A model generated the notes under the pieces. It was not told the DNA's origin. It was given only the letters and a program-made list of their open reading frames with translations, and ran no database searches. From Euleptes europaea (lineage: Eukaryota; Chordata; Lepidosauria; Squamata; Sphaerodactylidae): 64,000 nucleotides of DNA. A program made the translations under genes and the position numbers. Of the stretch, positions 44,938 through 55,207 are shown one piece after another. Positions within the stretch are counted from its first letter, which is position 1; each line of letters begins with the position of its first letter. The DNA lies in the NCBI RefSeq assembly GCF_029931775.1, contig NC_079312.1:13709821-13773820 (forward strand), given 5' to 3'.

Positions 44938-44992
44938 AGAGTTACTCCAGTCTAAGCCCATTCATTTCAATGGGCTTAGACTGGAGTAACTC
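44938..44992. repeat. Perfect short hairpin
   Basis: AGTTACTCCAGTCTAAGCCC is mirrored after a 6-base loop by GGGCTTAGACTGGAGTAACT; the stem is about 23 bp. Confidence 0.8.
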
Positions 44993-45855
44993 TGCATAGG
45001 ATTGTGCTGAAAGGATACCTTACTCAGCTGCTCCGGAAGCAAAAGATGGATGAAAGAGAGGGTAAGGGGGAAAAGGTGAAGTAAAAACTGGCACTCAACT
45101 ATGCATTCTGGTAAATCCCAAATTTCTACACTTTCTCCCCTTTCGGTAGGCATATCTATGATACCTCATACCTGTAAGTAAATGCTATGCATGTAAACAC
45201 ACACAGTTTCCTTTTTCCAATTGTAACAGATATGGGTAGTTTATGCATGGGTACTTTCACTCACGTTTGCCCCCGGTCTGAATCGGTTGTTCCTTGGAGT
45301 TACACATGAGTTTTCTGTCCATTAGTGATGACCTCATGCCCAGCCCTCGCAATGTCCAGGTCTTCCCATTCCTCTGTTATCCCGATTCTTTCCTCTCCCC
45401 TGAGCAAAGCCCGGGTGAAATCCCCATGGAGAAGGCAAAGTGTGGGGCACGCAAGCTTTGTTTTGCTCACAGCCAATTACAAAGCAGCATGTCCAGAGGC
45501 AGGGATTGAAATACTTCCTGCTTTCTCTGAGCTCCTTCTGAGCACAAGAAAGGCTTTTAAAAACAGAGGCTTGGATTCCCCTCCTCCTTTCAGATTGCTC
45601 CATTTTTGTTGTCGTTCTTAAAATGCTTTTTTATGTGGCAATTGGGTTTGGGGGGGTTTCTCTCACAGTGAGCACTGCGAAGTAAGCCAATTAAAGAGCA
45701 GCATTTAAGGAGGTGGGACTTTATTTGACCTTGGAGAGAATCCCAACAGGAAAGTGTGGGTCCAGCCAGCAACGAACCTCAGGTAAAATTCCCATGCATA
45801 AATGACCACAGAGATGTATACTGGATTGACTGTACCTGAGTGGAGAGATCCTTAC

Positions 45856-45982
45856 CCAAAGAATCTACATTCTCCCTGTCCTCCTGCAGGACTTGCCAAA
45901 ACATGGTCCTTGGGCCAAGCTCTGTGGGGCTCTGCTCGATTACATGCATAGCCACGCCTGCCTCCTTGAGGCTCTTCAATCC
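45856..45982 (-). CDS. Gene C exon 4: KRAB-A-box-sized variant KRAB
   Basis: A 127-bp exon (the usual KRAB-A exon size), phase 0 to phase 1, with acceptor tctttccag|gga and donor ttgg|gtaagg. The 43 residues, starting GLKSLKEAG and ending RENVDSLG, align gap-free with a KRAB A box: R25, F28 (Y in KRAB), V31, E34, N38, L42 and G43 coincide or are conservative. The TRIM28-contact motifs differ: DV is EA, EW is EQ and MLE is LQE. Repression through TRIM28 is therefore doubtful (inference). Confidence 0.75.
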
Positions 45983-46132
45983 CTGGAAAGAGAGACATAT
46001 CCTCAGCTGACAGAGCCCTTTGCTGGCCGAACAAGGCACAACCCACAAAAACGTGTCCCTTAACTCCAAGAGCCAGAACCATTTACAATTCCTAATCCAC
46101 TTATAAATTTACAATGAAACCATGAAGACATG

Positions 46133-46346
46133 AACATATGAAGCTGCCTTACACTGAATCAGACCCCTGGTCCATCAAAATCAGTACTGTCTACTCAGAC
46201 CAGCAGCGGCTCTCCAGGGTCTCAGGTAGAGGTCTATTCACATCACCGACTTGCCTAGTCCCTTTAACTGGAGATGCCGGGGACTGAACTTGGGATCTTC
46301 TGCATGCCAAGCAGAGGCTCTTCCACTGAGCCACAGCCCCTCCCCA
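46133..46346 (-). repeat. tRNA-derived SINE (type 2)
   Basis: GAAGCTGCCTTACACTGAAT ... GCATGCCAAGCAGAGGCTCT ... CTGAGCCACAGCCCCTCC. Confidence 0.75.
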
Positions 46347-46439
46347 TAGGGTAAACCGACCATTCCAGTAGCATCCTTTCCTACCCTGGATCTACAATAT
46401 ACAAAAAGGTGATTATATTAAGCCTGCATTTGGTGTATA

Positions 46440-46497
46440 TTAAAAAGCCCACAGTTTGAAATTAAATCAAAAGAGTTTCTATCTAGATGTTATGAAG
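46440..46497 (+). repeat. CR1 fragment, left of the Penelope-like insertion
   Basis: TTGAAATTAAATCAAAAGAG ... AATTTTCTAGCA; continues at 47838. Confidence 0.7.
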
Positions 46498-46509
46498 AAT
46501 TTTCTAGCA

Positions 46510-47825
46510 AAATATTGTCGAAGGCTTTCACGGTCAGAGTTCATTGGTTCTTGTAGGTTATCCGGGCTGTGTAACCGTGGTCTTGGAATTTTCTTTCCTG
46601 ACGTTTCGCCAGCAACTGTGGCAGGCATCTTCAGAGTAGTAACACTGAAGGACAGTGTCTCTCAGTGTCAAGGGTGTAGAAAGAGTAATATATAGTCAGA
46701 AAGAGGTTGGGTTTGAGCTGAGTATTGTCCTGCAAAAGTATTGTACTGTAAGTATCAAGATAATGTGCTAATGAGGGTATGGTATGTTAATATGGAACCA
46801 TTGTATCCTGAAGTGATCTGTTAATGTGTGTAATCCAAAACTAATCTGTATGGCTATTGTTGAATGTTGTCTTTGTCTGGAGGTGTTTCAGGGCAGGAAG
46901 CCAAGCCTTATTCATTCTTAAACTCTCCTCTTTTCTGTTAAAGTTGTGCTGATGTTTGTGAATTTCAATGGCTTCTCTGTGCAATCTGACAAAATAGTTG
47001 GTAGAATTGTCCAGTCTTTCAGTGTCTTGGAATAAGACCCTGTGTCCTGTTTGTGTCAGTCCATGTTCAGCCACTGCTGATTTCTCAGGTTGGCCAAGTC
47101 TGCAGTATCTTTCATGTTCTTTTATCCTTGTTTGTATGCTGCGTTTTGTGGTCCCGATGTAAACTTCTCCAGCTGTGGAGAAGTTTACTTCTCCAGCTGT
47201 GGAGAAGTTTACATCGGGACCACAAAACGCAGCATACAAACAAGGATAAAAGAACATGAAAGATACTGCAGACTTGGCCAACCTGAGAAATCAGCAGTGG
47301 CTGAACATGGACTGACACAAACAGGACACAGGGTCTTATTCCAAGACACTGAAAGACTGGACAATTCTACCAACTATTTTGTCAGATTGCACAGAGAAGC
47401 CATTGAAATTCACAAACATCAGCACAACTTTAACAGAAAAGAGGAGAGTTTAAGAATGAATAAGGCTTGGCTTCCTGCCCTGAAACACCTCCAGACAAAG
47501 ACAACATTCAACAATAGCCATACAGATTAGTTTTGGATTACACACATTAACAGATCACTTCAGGATACAATGGTTCCATATTAACATACCATACCCTCAT
47601 TAGCACATTATCTTGATACTTACAGGACAATACTTTTGCAGGACAATACTCAGCTCAAACCCAACCTCTTTCTGACTATATATTACTCTTTCTACACCCT
47701 TGACACTGAGAGACACTGTCCTTCAGTGTTACTACTCTGAAGATGCCTGCCACAGTTGCTGGCGAAACGTCAGGAAAGAAAATTCCAAGACCACGGTTAC
47801 ACAGCCCGGATAACCTACAAGAACC
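46510..47825. mobile_element. Head-to-head dimer of a Penelope-like element with two opposed GIY-YIG regions
   Basis: Two nearly identical arms of about 650 bp meet near 47190, left arm on the minus strand and right arm on the plus strand. Each encodes a 146-residue frame with YIGTTKRSIQTRIKEHERYC, then NYFVRLHREAIEIHKHQHNF and NKAWLPAL: the GIY-YIG endonuclease end of Penelope-like ORFs. Each outer end has a hammerhead core (46593-46640 minus; 47731-47778 plus). Perfect 12-bp duplication AATTTTCTAGCA (46498-46509, 47826-47837). No reverse-transcriptase part is present, so it cannot move by itself. Confidence 0.88.
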
Positions 47826-47837
47826 AATTTTCTAGCA

Positions 47838-48115
47838 GTTAGGGCAGTTCCTCAGTAGAACAGGATTCCTCAGGAGGCACTGAGCTCTCCTTCCCTGGAG
47901 GTTTTTAAGCAGAGGCTAGATGGCCATCTGTCAGCAATGCTGATTCTATGGCCTTAAGCAGATCATGGGAGGATTTTTGGTTGCCATCTTCTGGGCATGG
48001 AGTAGGGGCCACTGGGTGTATGTGTGGGGGAGGTAGTGGTGAATTTCCTGCATTGTGCAGGGGGTTGGACTAGGTGACCCTGGTGGTACCTTCCAACTTT
48101 ATGATTCTCTGATCA
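47838..48115 (+). repeat. CR1 3' end, right of the Penelope-like insertion
   Basis: GTTAGGGCAGTTCCTCAGTA ... TGCATTGTGCAGGGGGTTGG. Confidence 0.75.
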
Positions 48116-48174
48116 CCAGTGTCAAGTTAAAATTTCAGGTGATAAGGAATGACACAGGGGAGGAAAGTTACTTC

Positions 48175-48250
48175 TTTGGTGGTGGAAAGTGCTATCAAGT
48201 CACAGCCAATCCCATAAGGTTTTCAAAGGAAGGGATGAGCATAATGCAAA
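48175..48250 (-). repeat. 5S-SINE-type tail fragment
   Basis: AAAGTGCTATCAAGTCACAGCC and AAGGTTTTCAAAGGAAG. Confidence 0.5.
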
Positions 48251-48840
48251 CAAATAGACTCTCTTCCCTTTATCATAAACCCCCATCATTACAGAGATGA
48301 AAGTGAATTGAATCTTCTGTATGCCTAGTCACAAATCAAGGATCACCCACCCAATCGCAAAAGACTCTTCTGTATCTTCTGAATGTATTTACTCTTCGAT
48401 AGCGCATCCATCCTATAAAAAGCAAAGGCGGTTTGTGTTCCTTGACTAAGGACATACTGGGGGAAAAAACACAACTACCTTCTTAATACACAATCGACGG
48501 CTGAAAACAAACCTTTGCCAGCCTGTGCCTGTGTGCCCTTATGCATTTACAGGCATGCACACAAGAGACCATGCATTTGCTCCCTGTCTGGAGGTTTAAT
48601 TTCTACCGAGGCTGAAACCCCCAAGAACAGCGACTCCTGAGTCTTGAAGTGCTGGCTTCCCCTGAATCTCCCTCAAAGGCAAGAAAAAGGAACAGGTACT
48701 AGAAAATCAAGGGTGGCAACAGGGATGGTTAGAACACGGGCTGGCTCATGCAGCGACCTGGCTGGTCTGGGGATTAAGAGAGAGTTAGAAATCTAAATAA
48801 ATAAATAAATAGCAAACTAGCCCACTGGAACGTCACATAC

Positions 48841-48923
48841 CTCCTTCTGCCCAGTTCCGGCCACTTCCTGTCCTTCAGGCGAAAGTGATGGACTAGAGCT
48901 ATTCAGGCCTTTCTTTCCCCTGC
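48841..48923 (-). CDS. Gene C exon 3: short linker exon
   Basis: An 83-bp exon from phase 1 to phase 0, with acceptor cactgcag|gca and donor aaggag|gtatgt. It encodes a hydrophilic linker including SPSLSPEGQEVAGTGQKE. In mammalian SCAN-KRAB genes a comparable short exon lies just before the KRAB A box. The copies in A and B are also 83 bp long. Confidence 0.68.
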
Positions 48924-49043
48924 CTGCAGTGAATGGAAGGGGGACTTTAGAAGGGGAAATAACTCCATCTGTTGTCTGGTCCAATGCAAAAGAGGAGAGA
49001 GGTGCTCAGGAAGGAACTCAGGCCAAGGTACGCAGGGAAGAAG

Positions 49044-49360
49044 AACAGGAAGAAGAGTTGGTTTTTATATGCCGACTTTTTCTACCACTTAAGGGAGAAT
49101 CAAACCGGCTTACAATCACCTTCCCTTCCCCTCCCCACAACAGACACCCTGTGAGGCAAATGGGGCTGAGAGAGCTCTAAGAGAGCTGTGACTTGCCCAA
49201 GGTCACCCAGCTGGCTTCACGTATAGGAGTGGGGAAACAAATCCAGTTCACCAGATTAGCCTCGCCGCTCATGTGGAGGAGTGGGGGAATCAAACCCAGT
49301 TCTCCAGATCAGACTCCACCATTCCAAACCACCACTCTTAGCCACTACACAACGCTGGGT
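49044..49360 (-). repeat. Sauria-SINE-like element
   Basis: GAAGAAGAGTTGGTTTTTAT ... CTTAGCCACTACACAACGCT, with the doubled B-box segment. Confidence 0.75.
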
Positions 49361-49747
49361 GGGAGAAGCTGCCCCTGCCAAAATTCTCTCTTCTGCCAGG
49401 CACATATTCCTTTGTACATTTAAGGCTACCAGTCTCAAAAAAGAGGCCAGAGGGTCACAGAAGAGGGAATTTCAGCCAGGGCAGCTTTCCTCTTCCTTGT
49501 ATGACAATCTACAACTGCCAGAATGCCCTCTTTCGCATTGGACTGAAAAGGTACAGGGGTCCCTGCCGTCTTCCCTTGTATCTCTCTCCACCTGTTCAAT
49601 ACACAGAGTGTCAGTAAAAATCTTGAGAACTTCTCTCTTTTACTCCTTTGAAAGGCTTTCTGATAATGTGTTCCAAGGCAGATTTCTCTCTAAACAGGAG
49701 CAAATTAGGAACTCATTCGCACTGGAGAAGGTGCATAGACAAAACAC

Positions 49748-49968
49748 ATGAACACGTGAAACTGCCTTATACCGAATCAGACATTTTTTGGTCCATCAAG
49801 ATCAGTATTGTCCACTCCAACTGACAGCAGCTCTCCAGGGTACCAGGCAGAGGTCTTTCCCATCACCTACTACCTGGTCCTTTTAACTGGAGATGCTGGG
49901 GATTAGAACCTGGAAACTTCTGCATACCAAGCAGATGCTTTGCCACTGAGACACAGCCCCTCCCCTAA
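49748..49968 (-). repeat. tRNA-derived SINE (type 2)
   Basis: GAAACTGCCTTATACCGAAT ... TTGCCACTGAGACACAGCCC. Confidence 0.75.
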
Positions 49969-50171
49969 GATAGTCATGTGAAATAATAACTGGTTCCTTA
50001 TGAATATCCTACCCTCCAGCTGAAGTTAAAAAAGGCCAGACAGAAAGACTAGGCCTCGTGTTTGAAGAGTGGACTATTTTGGCAGATGCAGCTTTTCACT
50101 TTCCCCATCTGCCAAATTTCCCTCTTCCAAGCAACTGACAGCACAAGAGCTCGGGCCTTCCTCTGCACCTG

Positions 50172-50386
50172 GAGGGAGGGGCCGTGTCTCAGTGGTAGAG
50201 CATCCACTTGGCATGCAGAAGGTCCTAAGTTCAATCCTCGGCATCTCCAGTTAAAGGGACTAGCCAAGTGGGTGATGTGAATAGACCTCTGCCTGAGACC
50301 CTGGAGAGCCACTGCTGGTCTGAGTAGACAGTACTGACGTTGATGTACCAAGGGTGTCTGATTCAGTAGAAGAAAGCTTAATGTGT
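50172..50386 (+). repeat. tRNA-derived SINE (type 2)
   Basis: GGAGGGGCCGTGTCTCAGTG, B box AAGTTCAATCCTC, tail GGTGTCTGATTCAGTAGAAG. Confidence 0.75.
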
Positions 50387-50394
50387 TCAAGTAT

Positions 50395-51015
50395 CTCTAG
50401 AACCATCCCACAAACATGGAATAGAGCATTGTGTTCAGTTTGGGGCACCACAATTTTAAAAGGATGTAAAGCTGGAACGTGTCCGGAGGAGGGCAACAGA
50501 GATGGTGGGGGGGTCTTGAGACCAAGTACTAGGAGGAAAGGTTGAAGGAGCTGGGTATGTTTAGCCTGAAGAGAAGACAGAGGGGATATGATACCATCTT
50601 CAAGTACTTGAAGGGCTGTCATATAGAGGATGGTGCCAAGTTGTTTTCTGTTGCCCCAGAAGGTCGGACCAGAACCAACGGGTTGAAATTAAATCAAAAG
50701 AGTTTCCGTCTAGACATTAGGAAGAATTTTCTAACAGTTGGAGCTCTTCCTCAGTGGAACAGGCTTCCTCAGGAGCTGGTGAGCTCTCCTTCCCTGGAGG
50801 TTTTAAAGAAGAGGTTATATGGCCATCTATCAGCAATGCTGATTCTATGACCGTAGGCACATCATGAGAGGGTGGGCACCTTGGCCATCTTCTGGGCATG
50901 GAGTAGGGGTCACTGGAGGTGTGGTGGGGAGGTAGTTGTAAATTTCCTGCATTGTGCAGGGGGTTGGACTAGATGACCCTGGTGGCCCCTTCCAACTCTA
51001 TGATTGTATGAAACA
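50395..51015 (+). repeat. CR1 LINE 3' part
   Basis: The frame MKELGMFSLKRRQRGYDTIF and ALPQWNRLPQELVSSPSLEV plus the CR1 3' UTR, ending CCAACTCTATGATTGTATG. It ends 40 bp before gene C exon 2. Confidence 0.8.
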
Positions 51016-51055
51016 TGAATTATGCGGAAGACTGAGAATCTCCATGGATCCTCAC

Positions 51056-51164
51056 CCAGTAGGCTGCTCTCCCTGCCGCTGTTCTGTTTGGCGTCCTCGT
51101 AGATCTCCCTCTGTGCAGCGTCTGAGGACTCCTCCTCTGCATCTGGGGAACCCAGGCAGACCTC
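51056..51164 (-). CDS. Gene C exon 2: first KRAB-A-like segment
   Basis: A 109-bp exon, entering in phase 0 and leaving in phase 1, as KRAB-A exons do. The second half (AAQREIYEDAKQNSGRES, then SLLG) lines up without gaps on the second half of a KRAB A box (AQRxLYRxVMLENYxN...LG). The first half is shorter than in a true KRAB-A exon and lacks its DV and EW residues. Acceptor cacag|gag; donor ctgg|gtgagg. The homologous exons of A and B have exactly the same length. Confidence 0.72.
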
Positions 51165-51469
51165 CTGTGGCAGCCCCAGAAAAAGAGAACAATCCAACTC
51201 AGAACAGAGGGGGCAAGTCTGCAATGGCCAGTTTGGCCATACCCCAAACCCTAGTTCCTTTTATTTATAATCCCAAACTCTCAGCAGCTCACGGTTTCTC
51301 ATGTGGCTGTTCAGAGGCCGAGGGAAAAGGCAGAGTTGTGAATGAATGATTTATTTACAGCCTTTGCCAAAACAAAGTAAACAATTACAATCTTAAACAG
51401 GATTTTAACAGGATGGGTATCAAATCTAAAAATATCTCCGTAACTTAACAGGAGTATATTAAAATGACA

Positions 51470-51821
51470 AGAAGAAGAGTTGGTTTTTATATGCCGACTT
51501 TATCACTTAAGGCAGAATCAAACCGGCTTACAATCACCTTTCCCTTCCCCTCCCCACAACAGACACCCTGTGAGGTGGGTGGGGCTGAGAGAGCATGACT
51601 TGCCCAAGGTCACCCAGCTGGCTTCATGTATAGGAGTGGGGAAACAAATCCAGTTCACCAGATTAGCCTCCGCTGCTCATGTGGAGGAGTGGGGAAACAA
51701 ATCCAGTTCACCAGATTAGCATCTGCCGCTCATGTGGAGGAGTGGGGAATCAAACCCGGTTCTCCAGATCAGACTCCACCTATCCAAACCACTGGTCTTA
51801 ACCACTACACCATGCTGGCTC
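51470..51821 (-). repeat. Sauria-SINE-like element
   Basis: AAGAAGAAGAGTTGGTTTTT ... CTTAACCACTACACCATGCT; the B-box segment is repeated three times. Confidence 0.75.
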
Positions 51822-52491
51822 AAAATAATTACATTTAAAAACATTGTCCTAAAATATGAATCTGTAAGAATTTACCTGATAGCGGCTGGTACTCTAATCT
51901 TCCTAGAGCTGGACGTGTATTCGTGCTAAAAACTACTGGCAATCCTGTCTTGATGTAATGGAAGCTGGTTTTGGTTCTGATTTAACACTCACAATTGAGG
52001 CTTTTTTGCCTAATCATATACCAAAGGTTTCTAATAACTTGCGCTCTATTTTCTTACATCTCATCATAGCTGCTAGAATCCTACTTGCAAGGCACTGGAA
52101 ACAAACTACTGCTCCGACTATTCACGAATGAGCACAGAAAAGCTTAGAGACATATCAACTGATCAGATTGACAGTACTGAGGAACAGGAAGAATGTTCAA
52201 TAGATAGAGTTGCTTTGGAGTCCAATTCTGGCTAAGTTATATTATCTCACCAAGTCAGGTCATTATTTTGTTTATGTCATTTCTTTTCCTGTATACAAAA
52301 TATTATTATGGGGCAAACATGGCTGTTCTGTATGGCTGCACCACAAACATGGAAGTTCCTCCATCTGGAGACTCAACCAAGTGTGAGCTTGAGCATCTTC
52401 TGGTTGTGTTCCCTTTGCCCTCGGTGAATGGTGCTAAGCTGGATATTAGCTCTTCCAACACATTCTTTATTTTATGCATTTTGGGACTCAC
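51822..52491. other. Gene C intron 1 stretch
   Basis: About 51930-52300 is AT-rich and has a few words reminiscent of a LINE ORF, but nothing firm. No exon recognised. Confidence 0.3.
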
Positions 52492-53202
52492 CTGCCATTT
52501 CTCTGCTTCGGCCTCTTGCTGGCTCAGCAGGAAATCCTCCACCAGGGCCACGGCCTGGGCACAAGATTCTGGCTCCCCGGCCCTGATCCAGCTCTGCAGC
52601 TCTGGCGGCAAGATGGCCAGGAACTGCTCCAGGATCAGCAACTCCAGGATCTGCTCCTTTGAGTGCCTCTCTGGCCTCAGCCACCGGTGGCAAAGCTCCT
52701 GCAGCTGGCTGTAGATCCGTCTTGGGTCTTCCACCTCCCGGGAGCGGAACTGCCGGAAGTGCTGGCGCAGGGTTTCCATGCGGTTGGCTTCCCTGCGCAA
52801 GATGGCCACCTTCACTTTCCCATACTCCTCTCTGTCTCTGGCCTCTAGGCTTGCGAAGGCCTGCTGGGCTTCTCCGCTGAGTGCTGGCAGGAGCCGGGCC
52901 ACCCACTCTTCCCTGGGCCACTGGCAGGCTTTTGCCACTTGCTCGAAGGAGGCCAAGAAGGCCTTAGTGTCGTTCCAGGGGCCAGGCTCCTTCTCCCACC
53001 CTGCGCGAGGGGACTCCAGCCCTCCAAGGAGATCCTGCCATTGGGCTTCCCAGCGCGGTTCCTCTCTGCCCTCTCTCCACACTCTCCATCTGGGCCGCTC
53101 TGCCATATCTTCAGGATGAACTATCCTGATAGCATCTCCTGCTCCGTCTGGGCCCTCTCCTCGTTCTGGTCCTGCAGACGTTTGCTCCTTTATCACATTC
53201 AT
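52492..53202 (-). CDS. Gene C exon 1: extended SCAN domain
   Basis: The exon encodes 237 residues and ends at a consensus donor (CAG|gtgagt). Residues about 142-224 form a SCAN domain, with the hallmark run from RQHFRQF through [20 protein letters not shown] to [12 protein letters not shown]. Before it, residues about 75-140 (from the [19 protein letters not shown] stretch on) resemble the N-terminal capsid lobe from which, by established knowledge, SCAN derives together with the SCAN part; most mammalian SCAN proteins lack this lobe. An upstream in-frame GTG at 53217 was not chosen. Confidence 0.82.
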
Positions 53203-53604
53203 TGGCTCTATCCCCACAAATCCAGAACCGGAGAGTAAATGATGGTTCTCCGGTCAGGTTGATTCCTGAGGGAACCCCTTAGTCCCAAACAGCCTTCTTG
53301 ACTGGCTTTACATTCCTCTAAGAAGATGACCCAGCCTCTGGGTTGAAGGGATTGATACTTGCTTTTCCTTCTTCACTGACAAAAGTTACCAATATCCCAA
53401 GGCCTTTTCTGTTTAACACTGGAAGTTCTTTCCTGGGGTAAAGACAGACACGATTACAGTACAAGAAATATTTAATTTGAATTTACCACTTCAAAAATGC
53501 ATTATCAGAAAGTAGAAAAACTGCAAAATACACCCATACATTTTGTATACTTAATTAAGTGGGTTTCACTAAGATCTAGGATGACTAAGAGGCTGAGCTA
53601 TGAA

Positions 53605-53798
53605 TAGGGTTGCCAGCCTCCAGGTGGTGGCTGGAGATATCCTGCTATTACAACCGACCTCCAGGCGACAGAGATCAGTCCCCCTGAAGAAAATGGCCGC
53701 TTTGGCCATTGAAGTCCCTCCCCTCTCCAAACCCTGCCCTCCTCAGGCTCCACCCCCAAAATCTCTACGTATTTCCCAACCTGGAGCTGGCAACCCTA
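53605..53798 (+). mobile_element. hAT-like MITE with target duplication
   Basis: TAGGGTTGCCAGCCTCCAGG ... CTGGAGCTGGCAACCCTA with an 8-bp duplication GCTATGAA/GCCATGAA. Confidence 0.75.
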
Positions 53799-53909
53799 GC
53801 CATGAAGCCCCAAGTTCAAATCCCATCTCAGTCATGTAGGAAACTTAGCAAGGTACCCTTTTTCTTCTGAAAGAGTCGGAAAGGAATGGAAAAGCCAGAA
53901 GTAGAAGCA

Positions 53910-54212
53910 GCAGAAGCAGAGATGGTTTTTATATGCCGACTTTCTCTACCACTTAAGGAAGAACCAAACCAGCTTACAAGCACCTTCCCTTCCCCCTTCT
54001 CACAACAGACACCCTGTGAGATCGGTGGGGCTGAGAGCTGTGACTAGCCCAAGGTCACCCAGCTCGCTTCATGTGGAGGAGTGGGGAAACAAATCCAGTT
54101 CACCAGATTAGCATCTGCCGCTCATGTGGAGGAGTGGGGAATCAAACCCGGTTCTCCAGGTCAGAGTCCACGGCTCCAAACCACCGCTCTTAACCATTAC
54201 ACCACACTGGCA
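53910..54212 (-). repeat. Sauria-SINE-like element
   Basis: GATGGTTTTTATATGCCGAC ... CTTAACCATTACACCACACT. Confidence 0.75.
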
Positions 54213-54443
54213 CCACATTTTCAGTTGATATCATTGCACCCGCCCTTCTATGGTCAGCCATTTTGTTCAGTGTCTGTCTCTCAGCCACGCTTCCTCCCTC
54301 AAGGCCTGATTGGACAACATTCAGGGTACAGCCTAGAAGAGCTGTTCTTAGGGGCCCTGGACTGGGTGGTTGATATGGGGTTGGAGGAGGAAGTATGGAA
54401 CATTGATATTTAAATGTTATAATAGTTTTATCTAGCCTCTTCT

Positions 54444-54659
54444 TAGGGTTGCCAACCTGCAGGTGAGGCCTGGAGATCTCCCAGACTACAACTGATCCCC
54501 AGACTACAGAGATCAGTTCTCTTGGAGACAGTGGCAGCTTCAAGGGTGGACTCTATGGCATTATACCCTGCTGAGGCCCTTCCCCTCTCCAAAACCCCAC
54601 CCCCACATGCTCAACTCTGAAATCTCCAGGAATTTCCCAGAGTGGAGTTGGCAACCCTA
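54444..54659 (+). mobile_element. hAT-like MITE with target duplication
   Basis: TAGGGTTGCCAACCTGCAGG ... GTGGAGTTGGCAACCCTA with an 8-bp duplication CCTCTTCT/CCTCTTCC. Confidence 0.75.
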
Positions 54660-55064
54660 CCTCTTCCCCTCCCCACCCAAAAGGGGCCCAACAGTCACCG
54701 GTCACGGCCTTGTCAACTGTCACCAGCTGATAAATTAGAACTAGAGGCAGTCTGAAGACGGAGACTTGAAGACATATTCCCAAGATCACAACAATGGCAT
54801 TGTTTGAGGGTTCAAAGTGATCTACGTATATTTCACCACACTCATTTTTATAAAAGCCCTGTAAGGGATGGCCTGGCTTATTAAACCCATTTTGCAGATG
54901 GCCAGGGAAGGACTGAGACCCGTGTTGAAATGGTGTAAATGGAAGCTGTAAATGGAAGCTGTAAATTTAATCCCAATTCATTGGTGCTGTTTTTCAGCAA
55001 TCGCGAGATGATCCTCCATTTGTGGACGCAGACTCCGGCATCCGGGTAAGCAGAGAAATCACAC

Positions 55065-55207
55065 CAGATAAAGTCAACATCATGACGTTTACTAGGCAGA
55101 CCTAGTTTATGGGGTGGTTTGCCATTCGTATACACTTTACCCCCAGCAAGCTGGGTACTCGTTTTACTGACTTTGGAAGGCTGAATCAGCCTTGAGCCGG
55201 CTACCAT
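55065..55207 (-). repeat. Type 3 SINE, partial
   Basis: GACGTTTACTAGGCAGACCT, GGGGTGGTTTGCCATTCGTA, AGCCTTGAGCCGGCTACC. Confidence 0.6.

Larger units (their letters stand above)
42197..53202 (-). other. Gene C: complete SCAN / KRAB-like / C2H2 zinc-finger gene (coding span)
   Basis: Six coding exons join in phase with no stop: 53202-52492, 51164-51056, 48923-48841, 45982-45856, 44656-44549 and 43005-42197, giving 648 codons. Every intron has GT donor and AG acceptor dinucleotides. Predicted order: capsid-like lobe (residues about 75-140), SCAN domain (about 142-224), KRAB-A-like segment (238-274), linker (274-301), second KRAB-A-like segment (302-344), KRAB-B-like segment (344-379), and four canonical C2H2 fingers near the C terminus. 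By family knowledge SCAN mediates dimerisation between SCAN proteins, and the fingers bind DNA in the nucleus. The gene is a paralogue of A and B with matching exon lengths. The start is the ATG at 53202, because it gives exactly the same first-exon length (711 bp) as gene B, where a stop lies directly upstream. The orthologue name and the target genes are unknown. Confidence 0.78.

Noticed and set aside
46841-47530. Two 146-codon frames with a GIY-YIG-like region as a host nuclease gene
   Set aside because: They are mirror copies inside a Penelope-like insertion with a target duplication, not a host gene.
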